The position numbers and the translations under genes were made by a program. Shown here in pieces: positions 10,949-21,395 of a stretch of DNA of 64,000 nucleotides. Position 1 is the first letter of the stretch. The number at the start of each line of letters is the position of its first letter. The notes beneath the pieces were generated by a model that worked only from the letters and a program-made list of their open reading frames with translations, was not told the DNA's origin and made no database searches. Source of the DNA: Amanita rubescens (Eukaryota > Basidiomycota > Agaricomycetes > Agaricales > Amanitaceae); contig WION01000006.1 of assembly GCA_015039365.1 (NCBI GenBank), positions 620,001-684,000 of the forward strand, read 5' to 3'.

Positions 10949-11344
10949 ATGTCAACGCGCCTTCGTGCGCTTGCACTCTACAAAGATTTACAGCGTTTAG
11001 CTAAAGATTATCCTGACCCTGCGTTCGCTCTTCTCCCATTTGTACTTAGCCATACTAACTCTCATCTTCAGTTATGACTATCGTGGTCGTATTCGCTCCA
11101 TGTTCAAAAGTAATGCCGTCCCACCCGAGCAACTCCACCACTACTTACTCTCCTAGACAACAGCCATCTCTCAGACACTCAAGACATAGAAAACGCCCTC
11201 AAACTCGCAGATTACATCAGAAAAGGTCAGCTCTATCCCGCCACAGTCGTGGCTAGTACATACACCTCTTTCACAGAAACCTTGGCACTCTATTCTCTAA
11301 GGAAATATAGACATCTCAAGCGCATGTATCCATCTGATTCTTGA
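10949..11344 (+). CDS. LYR-motif protein, ETF regulatory factor 1 (LYRM5-like)
   Basis: Small mitochondrial-matrix LYR/LYK protein. The human homologue ETFRF1/LYRM5 binds electron-transfer flavoprotein and removes its FAD. The gene is broken into three short exons, so no long frame betrays it. Exon 1 reads MSTRLRALALYKDLQRLAKDY, carrying LYK in place of LYR as in human LYRM5. An intron ending CTTCAG leads to YDYRGRIRSMFK. A second intron (GTAATG...CTCCTAG) leads to NNSHLSDTQDIENALKLADY and TLALYSLRKYRHLKRMYPSDS. The protein is about 90 residues, normal for the family. Spacing of the helices and the final arginine/lysine-rich segment match LYRM5 best; other LYR proteins are less likely. Confidence 0.82.
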
Positions 11345-11827
11345 CACCCTGATCGTTCCGAACCGCACGTTCCAGTAGTATCCCGGTCTCCCTTAGATTA
11401 TCATGATCGTTGCTATTTTTCCGCTACACGTTCATACTGCCTATTATTACTCCTATAAATTAGCCTTGGCGGCGCCACTGAGTTTTGTGCCGATGCCGGC
11501 ACGGTTTATATCGGGTATCGACCTGCACGCGACCTAGAGCTCTGGTCTTATAGTAGTGTGCAGGGACGGATTGGCATTACAAGTATCCTCATGGTACGCC
11601 AGCTGAACCATGTGAACCACTCCATCCAACTAGATCCTAACTGGTAATGTACCTACGTCAAACATTATCCTACCGCAGCTGACCGGCCTAGTCATACACT
11701 ATAGTACACACGCACGTGCGTCGCAATCCGTCGAAAACTTACACAACCAAGGGTATTTCGTCCGAGTCTAACCAATGATTCGGTATCGTCTCCTGGCAAT
11801 GATCGACCGTGCTCACCGACAGAAATT
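11345..11827. other. Intergenic region without a supported gene
   Basis: This 483-base spacer lies between two convergent stop codons, those of the LYR-motif gene and MAF1. Both 3' ends must lie here. No frame or RNA structure in it convinced me. Confidence 0.5.
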
Positions 11828-12874
11828 TTATGCGGACGCTAATCCGAGTGCACGAGCACCGGCACCCACATCTCCCTCCCAGCCCAAGAACCTTTCGTAA
11901 TGCAATCCCTTGGTGATGGGCGTATCGAATTCATCTACCCATGATCGCCCGATTCCCTTCGACCGAGCCCATACCGACACAAATAATATTCTTTTCAGCC
12001 TCCTGTTCAAGAAAAACCAGTGCGAAGACCAAAGCAGCGCCCCCCGTCTTTTCACGTGCCAACTCGAAAATGACTCATCCTCAGGTGAATAAGACGCCGA
12101 TTTGGTGGTTCGTAATGGATGCGGCGCTTCATCAACATCGTAATCATCAAACTCGAATGCAAGTTCCTCGTCCGTGGATGAATCCTCATCTTCATCCGTC
12201 GCGACGTCATCCTCCTCATCAGAAAAGTCATGTGAATGCGGATCAGCTTCAATCTCCGGAGTATACGAATAAACATCACAGTCGGACAGGCCAACGACAT
12301 CGTCGATCAGCCGAAATAGCGCCGGGTGTGTTCCAGAGATGATGGGAGGAGGTGCCAATGGGCTAATTATGGGCCGGTTGTACGGAGAACTAGAACTCGG
12401 CACGGAATGTGGGAAGAAATCGGAGGTAGTGGGCGGATATGATGAATATGTGCGGGGCGCGGTCATTGTCATCCTGCCGTTGGAGGCGAGGGTATTGCTC
12501 AAAGCATTGAGCACGCTGGCGCCGCTTTCCTCCTTGCAAAACTGGTTCGGCCGAACGTCTGAGAAGTCGTGGTCAGGAAAGGCCACATTGAGCGTCGCAA
12601 TGAGAAGATAAAGGGTCTTTCGAGATGCATGCTTGTCCATTGTCCCAAACGGCGTCGTTTCCGCCTCGTGCTCGAGCGCGAGCCATGAAGGCACTGGAGG
12701 CGAGTTGGAGACCTCATCCTGGTATGCGTGCTCGAGGGATTTAAAGAGTTTCTTGTCACGTTTAATGTTCTTGCAGCTATATGCTTCCATGCGCGTGTAT
12801 ACGCAGCACTCCGGGCCCTCGTGGGTCAGGGTCTCTGCGAGCCGGGAGAGCGCGGGTACTTCGATGTACTTCAT
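11828..12874 (-). CDS. MAF1: MAF1, repressor of RNA polymerase III
   Basis: Global negative regulator of RNA polymerase III. It shuttles between cytoplasm and nucleus and is controlled by TORC1 and PKA phosphorylation. The single 348-codon exon starts MKYIEVPALSRLAETLTHEG and carries the MAF1 A-box-like segment TRMEAYSCKNIKRDKKLFKS. Then come KTLYLLIATLNVAFPDHDFS and FRLIDDVVGLSDCDVYSYTPE (B/C boxes). A long acidic Asp/Glu stretch with many serines follows (near 12130-12240), typical of the regulated region, then WSSHWFFLNRRLKRILFVSVWA. The length agrees with fungal MAF1. It is one of the few genes here with no intron visible. It is divergent from the SCP2 gene. Confidence 0.93.
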   Translation of the reverse strand: MKYIEVPALSRLAETLTHEGPECCVYTRMEAYSCKNIKRDKKLFKSLEHAYQDEVSNSPPVPSWLALEHEAETTPFGTMDKHASRKTLYLLIATLNVAFPDHDFSDVRPNQFCKEESGASVLNALSNTLASNGRMTMTAPRTYSSYPPTTSDFFPHSVPSSSSPYNRPIISPLAPPPIISGTHPALFRLIDDVVGLSDCDVYSYTPEIEADPHSHDFSDEEDDVATDEDEDSSTDEELAFEFDDYDVDEAPHPLRTTKSASYSPEDESFSSWHVKRRGALLWSSHWFFLNRRLKRILFVSVWARSKGIGRSWVDEFDTPITKGLHYERFLGWEGDVGAGARALGLASA

Positions 12875-13186
12875 GAGGTGCCGCGCTGGATGTCGATGGT
12901 GGTGAAGGTGTCAATGCTTTACGACTTTAAATAACCGAAAGCTAAGGACTGCGAGCAACGTGCGATATGCGTTGGCGGTCGGCTGGGAAGGCAGCGGTGC
13001 GTTCGGGCCACGCAGCTGCCTTTTCCGGATGATTTCCGGTTTTAGTTACCTCATGCGCGTATAGTCCCTACGTCAATACAACCGAAGAGCTAACCGCCCG
13101 GCTTTCTTACCGACAATATCATATGATAACTCGCCTACCTTAAGTAAGAGACACGATCCGCCTCCTACTGTTTTCCGCTTCCAACC
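12875..13186. promoter_or_regulatory. Divergent promoter region, MAF1 / SCP2
   Basis: This 312-base spacer between the MAF1 and SCP2 start codons must contain both promoters. No open frame of note and no motif I can name with confidence. Confidence 0.5.
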
Positions 13187-13788
13187 ATGTCGGACGATGT
13201 CAAAGCTTCAGGTTTCAAGGTTCATACTCATCTCGTTCTCCGTGCATGCCCAGCTAACGGTGTCTATCAGTCCTCTGAAGTCATCTCCGGCATGCAATCC
13301 ACATTCTCACAGCTCTCAGAAGCAGAAAGGAAGGACAAACTAAAAAAGGTATTAAAAAAATACCACTTCAGAAGCAGGGCTCTCGGGGTCTAAAATGTTT
13401 CCTATAGACCAATGCCGTATTTGAGCTGCAAGTCACCAACGAGAAAAAGGAAACTGTGACATGGACGATTGATATGAAAAAGACGGGCACGGTACATAAG
13501 GGCAGCGCGAAACCAAAGGCGGATGTTACTCTCATACTCTCTGACGAAACTCTTGTAGACCTTGCTTCCGGCAAAGTAAGCCCCTTTGTGCATTGACAGA
13601 GGCCACACCTGTCTTACTCCCTACCCAGTTGAATGGCCAGAAAGCTTACATGACAGGTAAACTCAAGACCAAGGGTAACCTTATGCTTGCAACGAAGCTC
13701 GACTCCCTTATTTCGGTCTGTGTTATGATCTTCCGTCCACCCGTATATGCGTTAACGAGACCTTCAGACGAAGAAAGCCAAGCTTTGA
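13187..13788 (+). CDS. SCP2-domain sterol/lipid carrier with C-terminal PTS1
   Basis: Stand-alone sterol carrier protein 2 domain that binds fatty acyl-CoA or sterols in peroxisomes, supporting beta-oxidation. It starts MSDDVKASGFKVH. The middle exon reads VFELQVTNEKKETVTWTIDMK, then KADVTLILSDETLVDLASGK, and the last long exon has LNGQKAYMTGKLKTKGNLML, all standard SCP2 blocks. A 52-base intron at 13716-13767 joins DSLIS to the tiny last exon TKKAKL followed by TGA at 13788. The end AKL is a classical type 1 peroxisomal targeting signal and resembles the QKAKL end of animal SCP2. If that intron is kept, translation runs in another frame to 13805 and ends KSIL without the signal. Length is about 130 residues, normal for the family. 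Confidence 0.88.
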
Positions 13789-13970
13789 TAAAGAGTATAT
13801 TATAGTGTAATGTACAATTCCGTGTGCAAATAATGAAGATTGAGATGTGATTACGCCTGGTACCCTGTAATTTAAAAGGAGCGACATCTAAATGGTTTCA
13901 GAACCTTCCGAAAAGTCCTCTTTGTCTCCTAGGCTTAGGCTGAGGATCGGAGCGTAAAGTCGAGAGACTG
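13789..13970. other. Convergent 3' spacer between SCP2 and MGM1
   Basis: Short 182-base region between two convergent stop codons. No gene seen. Confidence 0.4.
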
Positions 13971-16900
13971 TTAAGCTGTTTCATTACCTGAGCTGTCCGT
14001 CAGTTCACTCTTTCGATTCAACAAGGCAACAGCAATCACCTCTTCGAGTTTCTCCTTTCGCTCTTGCAACTCCAAATGGCGCTTGACGGTCGGATTTTCG
14101 CGGGCAAATACCACAATTTCATTGCGGTCGAAATCGTACAGCAATCGAGAATCAATCTCGCGGGGAAACTGGTCGTGGGTCAGCTAATATTCACTAAACT
14201 CGAGCTGTGAATGCAACCTGATAGAAGAACTGTTCCAAAAGCTCAATGTTGATAAACATGGCAGATGTATAAGCGAGCTTCTCCGCGACTGCGCTCAAAA
14301 ACGCTTCAGGGCAAAGAACATCGTTCTCAGGCCCTGCACGACATGGTTTTGACTTGAGAGCAGCAAGCCGGAGTTTGAGCATATTGACTCGTTCCGAGTA
14401 CATCATCGCTGTCCGAGCTAGAGATTCAAGATCAGGGATGGCCAGCATAGCAAAAAAGGTCGAACGTACCATCCACAATCTGCGCCGGGGGATATTTGTA
14501 GGAATCAGAAATGGAGTCATCGTCAGAACCGCCGCTAGGCGATGCTGGCGACTCTCCCATCCTCTCCTTCTCTCGCCACGCTTTCTCCTTCTCCTCTAAG
14601 CTTCTCACATATGATACTAACCCACCCAACCTTCTTCCGCCACCAACTTTTTTTCTGATATCAACGAGCTTCTTCTCACACATGGACATTTCACGCTCCA
14701 TTAATTCCACAGCTCTTCCTCTTCCTCTCTCCCATTCCTGCTTGTCTATCTCCACGTCGTATTTGTACGGTTTGATGCAATTCTCTACTTGGTCTGCAGT
14801 TAAGCCAACTCGGTCTCGCAGAATTCCGTGGGAGAATTCGATAAGCCGTGCCGCTGCCAGTGGATGGTGTGTAAAAGGCTCCCGTACAGCAACGGAATCA
14901 ATGAATGACCGAAGAGCGTCCGCAACAAGAAGCGTCGAATCGCGTCCGACTCCAGACTTGGTCAGGAGGGATGACGCGGCGGCCAGTTTGTGGGACCAAT
15001 ATGACGCGTTTTCCATATCTGCCGTGAGTTGACTGTCTTTCTTCGACGTCACGCCGTTACTCGATCCAGAAGCAAGGGCGGCAATAGCAGCGTTATGCCA
15101 GCGTTTTCCCATGATTGTATCTGTAGCGTATGTGGTGAGTTCATTCTCCGATCTTCTATCCATCCAATAAAGTTGCTCCAATACATCTAATACCTTCTCT
15201 TCCAACATAGCCTTGAGTTGCCCTCGCACAACAGGCTTTGAGAATGCATCCCGTGACTCCCTGAACTTGGTCTTTAATGCGTCCATCGTTTCCGTCACGT
15301 AAGACTCCGGAGATATACGTCGATCGTTATATTGAACTTTGAACTGATACGTCGCCTCTTCCAACTCGAGTTGAACAGCATTCGATATGCCGTGAAGAGA
15401 AGAAGCCATGGATGATTCGAGCACTTCCATTAGACGGCGACGTAGCGTTGGTAATCCAACCAGTAGAGGTGTTGACGAGGAGGGTGAGGAAAATACATCA
15501 CGATGTTGAGAAAAGTAATCATTTTCACTCTTGGGAGCCACAAGGCCTGTGCCGCTATGCTCGGCAGATTTCTTGGTGCTGTTGGATTTTCGCAACCACA
15601 CCGACGTATCCAAGATGAAGTGGGTATCGATTGCCGGCTAGAATGCTCGCACCTTGCTCGGCCGGTACAAGATCCATCTTGGTGATGACGCCTATAGTGC
15701 GCAGACCCAGAGGATCAACTCTGCGGCTGGCTCGAAGAGCTGGTGAGTTGGCGAGATCAACATCGGCGGCGCAAACGGCCAATATGATATTCGGTTCTCG
15801 GATATATTTGTCGCAGAGTGAGGATATTTTTTCTTTCAAGTTCTCAGGTTGGTCGAGGGAGGAAATTTGAACATATCCGGGAAGGTCAATGAGTGTAAGG
15901 TCCGGAACATTGGGAGAATAAATGCGCAGATCTATAGGTTCGGAAGAGATAGCTTCGGTGGCCGAAACGGAGAGATTGAGGTCGGTCAGAGCACGTTGAA
16001 CTTCAGCAAAACTCGTCACTTTGTGAAGCCCGAGAGCTGGTAATTCGCAGTATTCTAGGGGGTGGGGATCCGCGGCAGTTGGCGGTGTGTGGATGAGGGT
16101 AAGCTCGATGGGACGCCGAGTAACCATGTTATTGCCCCTGCAATGCAATTGAACATGACACAAGAAGAAACAAAGTAACCACAACGGACTTTGGAAGAAA
16201 CTCGTGCCCTACTATTGCCTCTAGTACAGGAGGTCTTCCCTGAGCTTTGACTACCAATGACAACGAGACTAGGCAACTTGAGCGCGTCACTCTGGTCTAT
16301 GCTGAGAAGCATGCTACGGATTTGTATAAGCTTCTTTGTCAAGTGCATAAGGCCATTCTGCTCGCGGGCGTCCAACGTATCTTCAACGTTTGAATCGGAT
16401 GGTGAGGCCATTGTTGCAGCAGCCAACGCAGCAATGGCGGCAGGATTGGTCTTTGGAAAACGCTTGTTGGAACTTTCCGCGCCACCAGGAATCGCTATTG
16501 TTCACCGTCGCCCTGGCTTTGCGATGCTTTGAAGAAGTCTTTCAGGAACTGAGGAGTTTCAAGAGCAGGTACGCGTTCGGACACTGCCTTGAGACCATTG
16601 GAAGCCGCTTCAAGAATGTCCTGTGTTGTCTTTCCTTGTATATTGGTTGTTTTGAACGAGAGCAGATACGTGTGACGAAACTGTCTTTAGGCCATCGGAC
16701 GCTGATTCAAGCCAGTCATGTGCTGTTTCTCGAGTAGTATCTACCCATGCAGTGGTCTGCTTTCTGAGCTCTGATATATTTTCTTAGCCCATGGTTAGTC
16801 ACTGACAATTAAGATAGGACATACCCTCAAACTTGTAATTGGCATATGCCAGACCCCCTACCCCTACTGTGGCACCGGCTATTGGAACACGAAACGCGCG

Positions 16901-17122
16901 CGCAACGAAACGGGGTATCGAAGAATAGGAAATGACTCGGACATGAACCTGGCGAAACGGAGTCGGAAATTGGGTGTTGTAGCGTCTCCGAAGTGAGGCG
17001 TCTGCATGTAGGGTGATGAAATGGCGGTGAGACGGCCTCTGTTGAGGAGAAAGACGCCTGGAAGGCTGGGGAACGCGGTATGCAGCGGTCTTGTTCAGGC
17101 TACGCCTGATGGCAGAGTACAT
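13971..17122 (-). CDS. MGM1: MGM1/OPA1-type mitochondrial dynamin (two apparent frameshifts)
   Basis: Dynamin-like GTPase of the inner membrane that drives inner-membrane fusion and cristae shape. The N-terminus from 17122 ([16 protein letters not shown]) is arginine-rich, a mitochondrial presequence, followed by a membrane segment [20 protein letters not shown]. The GTPase domain shows [16 protein letters not shown] (P-loop), [24 protein letters not shown] and GVITKMDLV. The middle and stalk region is a long exon with [20 protein letters not shown]. The C-terminus ends [17 protein letters not shown] at 13971. Two single extra bases break the frame: one at 16228, right after GKTS and before [13 protein letters not shown], and one in an A run at 15587-15590, between GYVGVVAK and [12 protein letters not shown]. 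Everything around them is well conserved. I suspect assembly errors rather than a dead gene. An in-frame ATG at 17143 is an alternative start. Confidence 0.88.
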
Positions 17123-17146
17123 CTCACATTGATTACATAACATAAA

Positions 17147-18072
17147 CTATCTACGCTTGTAACTCACAGCGTCCAAGTCATATTCAATACCCGCTTCTGC
17201 GAGCTTCCGTTTGCGCTCTCGCTCTCGCTTGAGCAACCTCTTTTCTGCTTTGACTTGCTCATCCGGCGTCCGTTTCTGCGTAGTTTAGCCCTAATTATTT
17301 ATTTACCACCTCGTCGAGAACTTTTATCCGCACCTTATTATGCGTCACTCTCTCTACGCGTGCCCTTGGAACTACCCGCCACTTGCGGTTCGCTCCAATC
17401 CACAGTTCTGGATGCACCTTATCTTTTGGAATCACTTTGCATTGCAAAAGATGTCCCATGATCAAATAACTGTCCATCGTCTCTGCCACTATTTTGGCTA
17501 CGGACGAAGAGTCGAACTCTAAAAATGCATAATGTTTCGACTTTCCTGTCTGATGTTATCTAAATGAAAGGCCATGGAAGGATACACTATAGACGTGACG
17601 TACCCTTTTGTTGCGCGATAATCGTAGTCGAGTCACATTCCCGAATTGTGAGAAGTAGCCCTTCAGTTGGTCCTCGAAAAATCCATGCGGTAAACGGCCA
17701 ACGTATATGACGCCGCAGTCGTCAGTCTAGCCGTAGTCAATGGGAGACTGTAGACAACGCCCGTTTTGCTCACCGTTTGTCGTTTTGCTTTCTCTAATTT
17801 TGCTCTGACCACAGCATCATCCTTGGCTACGGTTGGTAACTTGTCTATGTCAATTGGATTGGCATCTAAGTTGTCATCCTCGTCTGAGGAGTCATCCGTC
17901 GTCGGTTGTTAAACCATGCAGGTCCTCATCTTCGCTCCGCGATTCTTCGTCCCCACTGGCACTCTCTTGTGTATTTTGATCAGACTCCTCCGCAGAGTCT
18001 TGTTTTGCAAGCCACGTTTTTGGAAGCAATCTTTTTTTGTGATGAGGTGGATGGTTTGGTCAAAGTCGGCAT
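17147..18072 (-). CDS. NOP15: Nucleolar RRM protein NOP15/NIFK-like
   Basis: RNA-binding protein of pre-60S ribosome assembly in the nucleolus. The central RRM reads [37 protein letters not shown], then, after an intron, [20 protein letters not shown]. The NIFK-specific tail of the RRM follows: [20 protein letters not shown]. The C-terminus is basic coiled coil ([20 protein letters not shown]), ending AVSYKRR at 17147. An acidic N-terminal region ([16 protein letters not shown]) is visible. The 5' end is uncertain: [18 protein letters not shown] at 18072, the acidic segment [20 protein letters not shown] and the RRM exon lie in three different frames. A 52-base intron with a CTGAT branch site could explain the first step; the second would need a 31-base intron or an extra base. 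Only 24 bases separate its stop from the MGM1 start. Confidence 0.82.
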
Positions 18073-18452
18073 CTTGTTGAGATATTTGACTGCCAGATAT
18101 TTTTAGTCCTGCATCATGACGCTCTCACACTCTAGATTCGAGCTCGATACCGACTTCGTAAATGTAAAATGTATGTACTTCGCCTTGTCAATTGGAGATG
18201 CGCTGGAACAACAGGGTCCTAAATGACATTGCTGATCCGAGAATAATCATAGGCTTAATCCATATGCATGTGGAGTGAGTGCATATGGAGACTTTCACAC
18301 CCGTCAGAATAATTATAACAAGCCGGTGACCAACACGCGCGTCGCCAAACGAACCCGTAGTGAGCGCGAAAACCTAGTAGGACGAGGATTTGAAATGAAA
18401 TGTAAAAGTGTAACACTAGATGTAAATAGCAAGCCGATATAAAGGCTTCTTG
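18073..18452. promoter_or_regulatory. Divergent promoter region, NOP15 / CDC16
   Basis: This 380-base spacer between the outward-facing NOP15 and CDC16 starts holds both promoters. A TATAAA lies at 18438-18443, only ten bases before the CDC16 ATG, too close to act as a normal TATA box for it. No gene seen. Confidence 0.45.
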
Positions 18453-21212
18453 ATGCACTCAACAGCTCCGCCGTACGCAACGCCAACTATCCCTCACTTA
18501 CCATCCCCTTCCACTTCGCGTCCTCGCGGTTCAATAGGCTCTTCCTTCTCGTTTAACCCACAGCACCTCGTCGACTCATATCTTGATGCGAACACAAGTA
18601 CCATCTCAAATCCCAACACCTTTGCTCTGGACCCAAATCGATCCATTCTCCCATCTTCACCACGTCATTCTTCGCCACGTCGTCCTAGGCATATCAAATC
18701 CAGCACTAGTCGTCAACCCCATCCATTAGCGACGGACACTACAGATGTCTTTCAGGATTCAGACGATGACCCAGAACAAGATGGTAGTCACTCATGGGGC
18801 ATGGTTGACCGCATGCGTCTTTGGCGACACGATGCAATGATGCAGCACCTCTACGAAACGGCAGCATTCTGGGGCGATAAGATACTTAGCTGGACGAGTG
18901 GGTCGCGTGCTCATCTTTTGGCCAAAAAACACGCTAACGTCGCGTTATTTTATTTGCATCAGACGATCCTAACGATGCCTTTTGGCTAGCTCAGACTTAC
19001 TTCATGACACATCAGTATTCTCGAGCGGAACAATTACTAACTCGACCGTTCCCTACAATTCCGCCCAAGCCACCAAATCATCTAAAACCATCTACAAATG
19101 GGCATCCCAGTTCAATGAAGGGCAAGTTTCGTGAACAAGATGAACCACAACCACGTCCCACCTCGCCGCGCCTACCTGCAGGTCCGGGTGGGATGATTGA
19201 AGTTCCCGAAGAAATGCAAGACCGCGTCTCGAGACTGGTTGACATGAGTGTAGCTTGCCGGTACCTCGCCGCCCAATGTCAGGTATGTCTTGTTCTCCCC
19301 GTGCTCTTAAATTTCGCTTTGACGGTAATCGTAGGTTCGGCAAGGTAATTGGCCTGCAGCGACTGAAATGCTAGGCGAAGCTAATCCATTTCGCGGCTCG
19401 GGAAGGAGTGGACCAACCATTCCAAATGTCGATGGAGGAATCAAAGTACGTTTTAATCTTCTACCTTCGTGCCGGAATGATCATCATGTATATATAGGTG
19501 GAAGCTTCCATGTGTCACCTCCGAGGTGTCCTAATGCTAAAACTGAACAGGGGCGATCAAGCGAAGCAATGCTTTATGGAAGCCTTGGCCCTTGATGTCA
19601 AGTGCTTTGAAGCGTTTGATCAGCTTGTGTCTGGGGAAATGATGACTGCGGATGAAGGTATGTCTGCATACCAAAGGACCGGATCAAGCTTGCGAGCATA
19701 CGATTAGAATGGGAGTTTGTACAAGGCCTTGCTTATTCACAACAGACTCCGGAAGATGCTGAATTTGTGCAACTTATATATACGACTCGCCTGCGGAAGT
19801 ACAAGCATAATGTTGAACACGCTCTGACGAGGCAGCGGCTGGTGGAAGACTATAGTTTGGGTGACAATCCCGATGTATTGTATAGTTTTGCCGACGCTCT
19901 ATACGTGAATTTCCGTTGGGCGGACTGCTTTGCTATAACGTCAAGGTTAGCAGGTGGTGTCATGAAATCTCCAATCTTACTGATCAAGAGCTATAGGATA
20001 ATGGGCTTAGTTTCTATACACAATGCTGCTATGCCTCTCCACATAGCATGCATGTATCATCTTTCACATCTTCACTCGAAATTGTTCATTTTGGCACACG
20101 AAATGGTCGATCGTGAACCGGAAAATCCCATCAGTTGGTATGCTGTGGGCGTATGGTATCTCAGCGGAGGCAAATGGACACAGGCAAGGCAGTACTTTAG
20201 GTCTGTTGCATTTATCGCCTTAGACAAGTAATTATGACCGTGTCGCCTCAGTAAAACGTCCCTCATGGATCCGAGGTTCGCTCCAGCGTGGATAGCATTT
20301 GGTCATACTTTTGCTCTTGAAGGAGAACACGATCATGCTGTTACAGCATACTCTACGTGTGCACGCATGTTCACAGGGTAGGATTTTTCCATTCAATCAC
20401 TACTTTTCGTTCATTCAACTGCATTCAGTTCACACCTACCGTTGATGTTTGTCGGCATGGAACATATCATGCTATCAAATCATCCGCTGGCTGATGAAGC
20501 CCTAAATGCAGCAAATGCTATGTGCGATGGTGATCCACTACTTCTCAATGAACGTGGGTTAATGGTCTACAATCGTGGCGAGTGAGTAAGACTCCGTATG
20601 ATCTGGTTCCTTATTCATGGGCGTAGTTACGGTGGCGCGGCCGCGCTATTTCAGGAAGCCCTTGATTTAGCGCAAGTAACGCAAACATCACGAAAGTCTT
20701 GGTCCACAACTTACATCAACCTTGGTACTTGCTATAGAAAGTTAAGGTGGGTTGTGGTTAAACAAGCACACTATTCAATTGACCAGTCTTATGCAGACGC
20801 TTGGAGGATGCAAAAGCGACTTATCAGAAAGTGCTAGAATTGGATCCATATCATCCTGTGGCTCTAGGGTTCCTCGGAATGGTATTTCACTTGCTTGGTG
20901 ATTTGGATAAGGCTATCCTTAAATACCATGAGGTATGCCTTATTTTCAGCGAGTCAAACAGTTGTCTGAGGCAGTCAATAGGCACTAAGCATAGATCCCA
21001 TCAATGCACATATCCTCGAGCTGCTAAACATTGCCCTCGAATCAACAGCTGCGATACCTTCGAAAACTGGAGATACGGACTTCAAACAGATAGTACAGAA
21101 GTTGCGAAGCAAGTATGGTTGGGGCGCCGGAAAGGAAACACATGATTCTATGGACATTTCAGGCGACGCCGTGGTTGAAACAGAAGCGAAAGACGATATG
21201 AGTGTAGGATGA
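18453..21212 (+). CDS. CDC16: Anaphase-promoting complex subunit CDC16/APC6
   Basis: TPR scaffold subunit of the APC/C ubiquitin ligase that controls mitotic exit. The ATG at 18453 gives [19 protein letters not shown], then a Ser/Pro-rich disordered leader of about 110 residues. The first conserved block is [28 protein letters not shown] 5' splice site GTGGGT joins this to [20 protein letters not shown], the APC6 signature. TPR repeats follow through several short exons, including [60 protein letters not shown] and [20 protein letters not shown]. The last exon ends DDMSVG at 21212. Length and repeat order fit CDC16 orthologues. The Ser/Pro leader is a likely CDK target, but that is inference. 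Confidence 0.92.
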
Positions 21213-21395
21213 TACAAATTGTTGTCGTTTGTACTTGGATAAATATAAGCAAGTCCCTAGCCAAAGCAGTTGGGATTATATCAAATCTATGCTACGAGAG
21301 TGGATGTCTTTGACACAAAAGGAGATTCTTCAATGAACGCAAGGTCATTCCGCACTATGTTGGATATTCGGTAGCTGATCTGAGTTTCGGTGGGA

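Noticed and set aside
12052..12759. Arg/Met-rich and other frames overlapping MAF1
   Set aside because: They are shadows of the acidic MAF1 exon in other frames.
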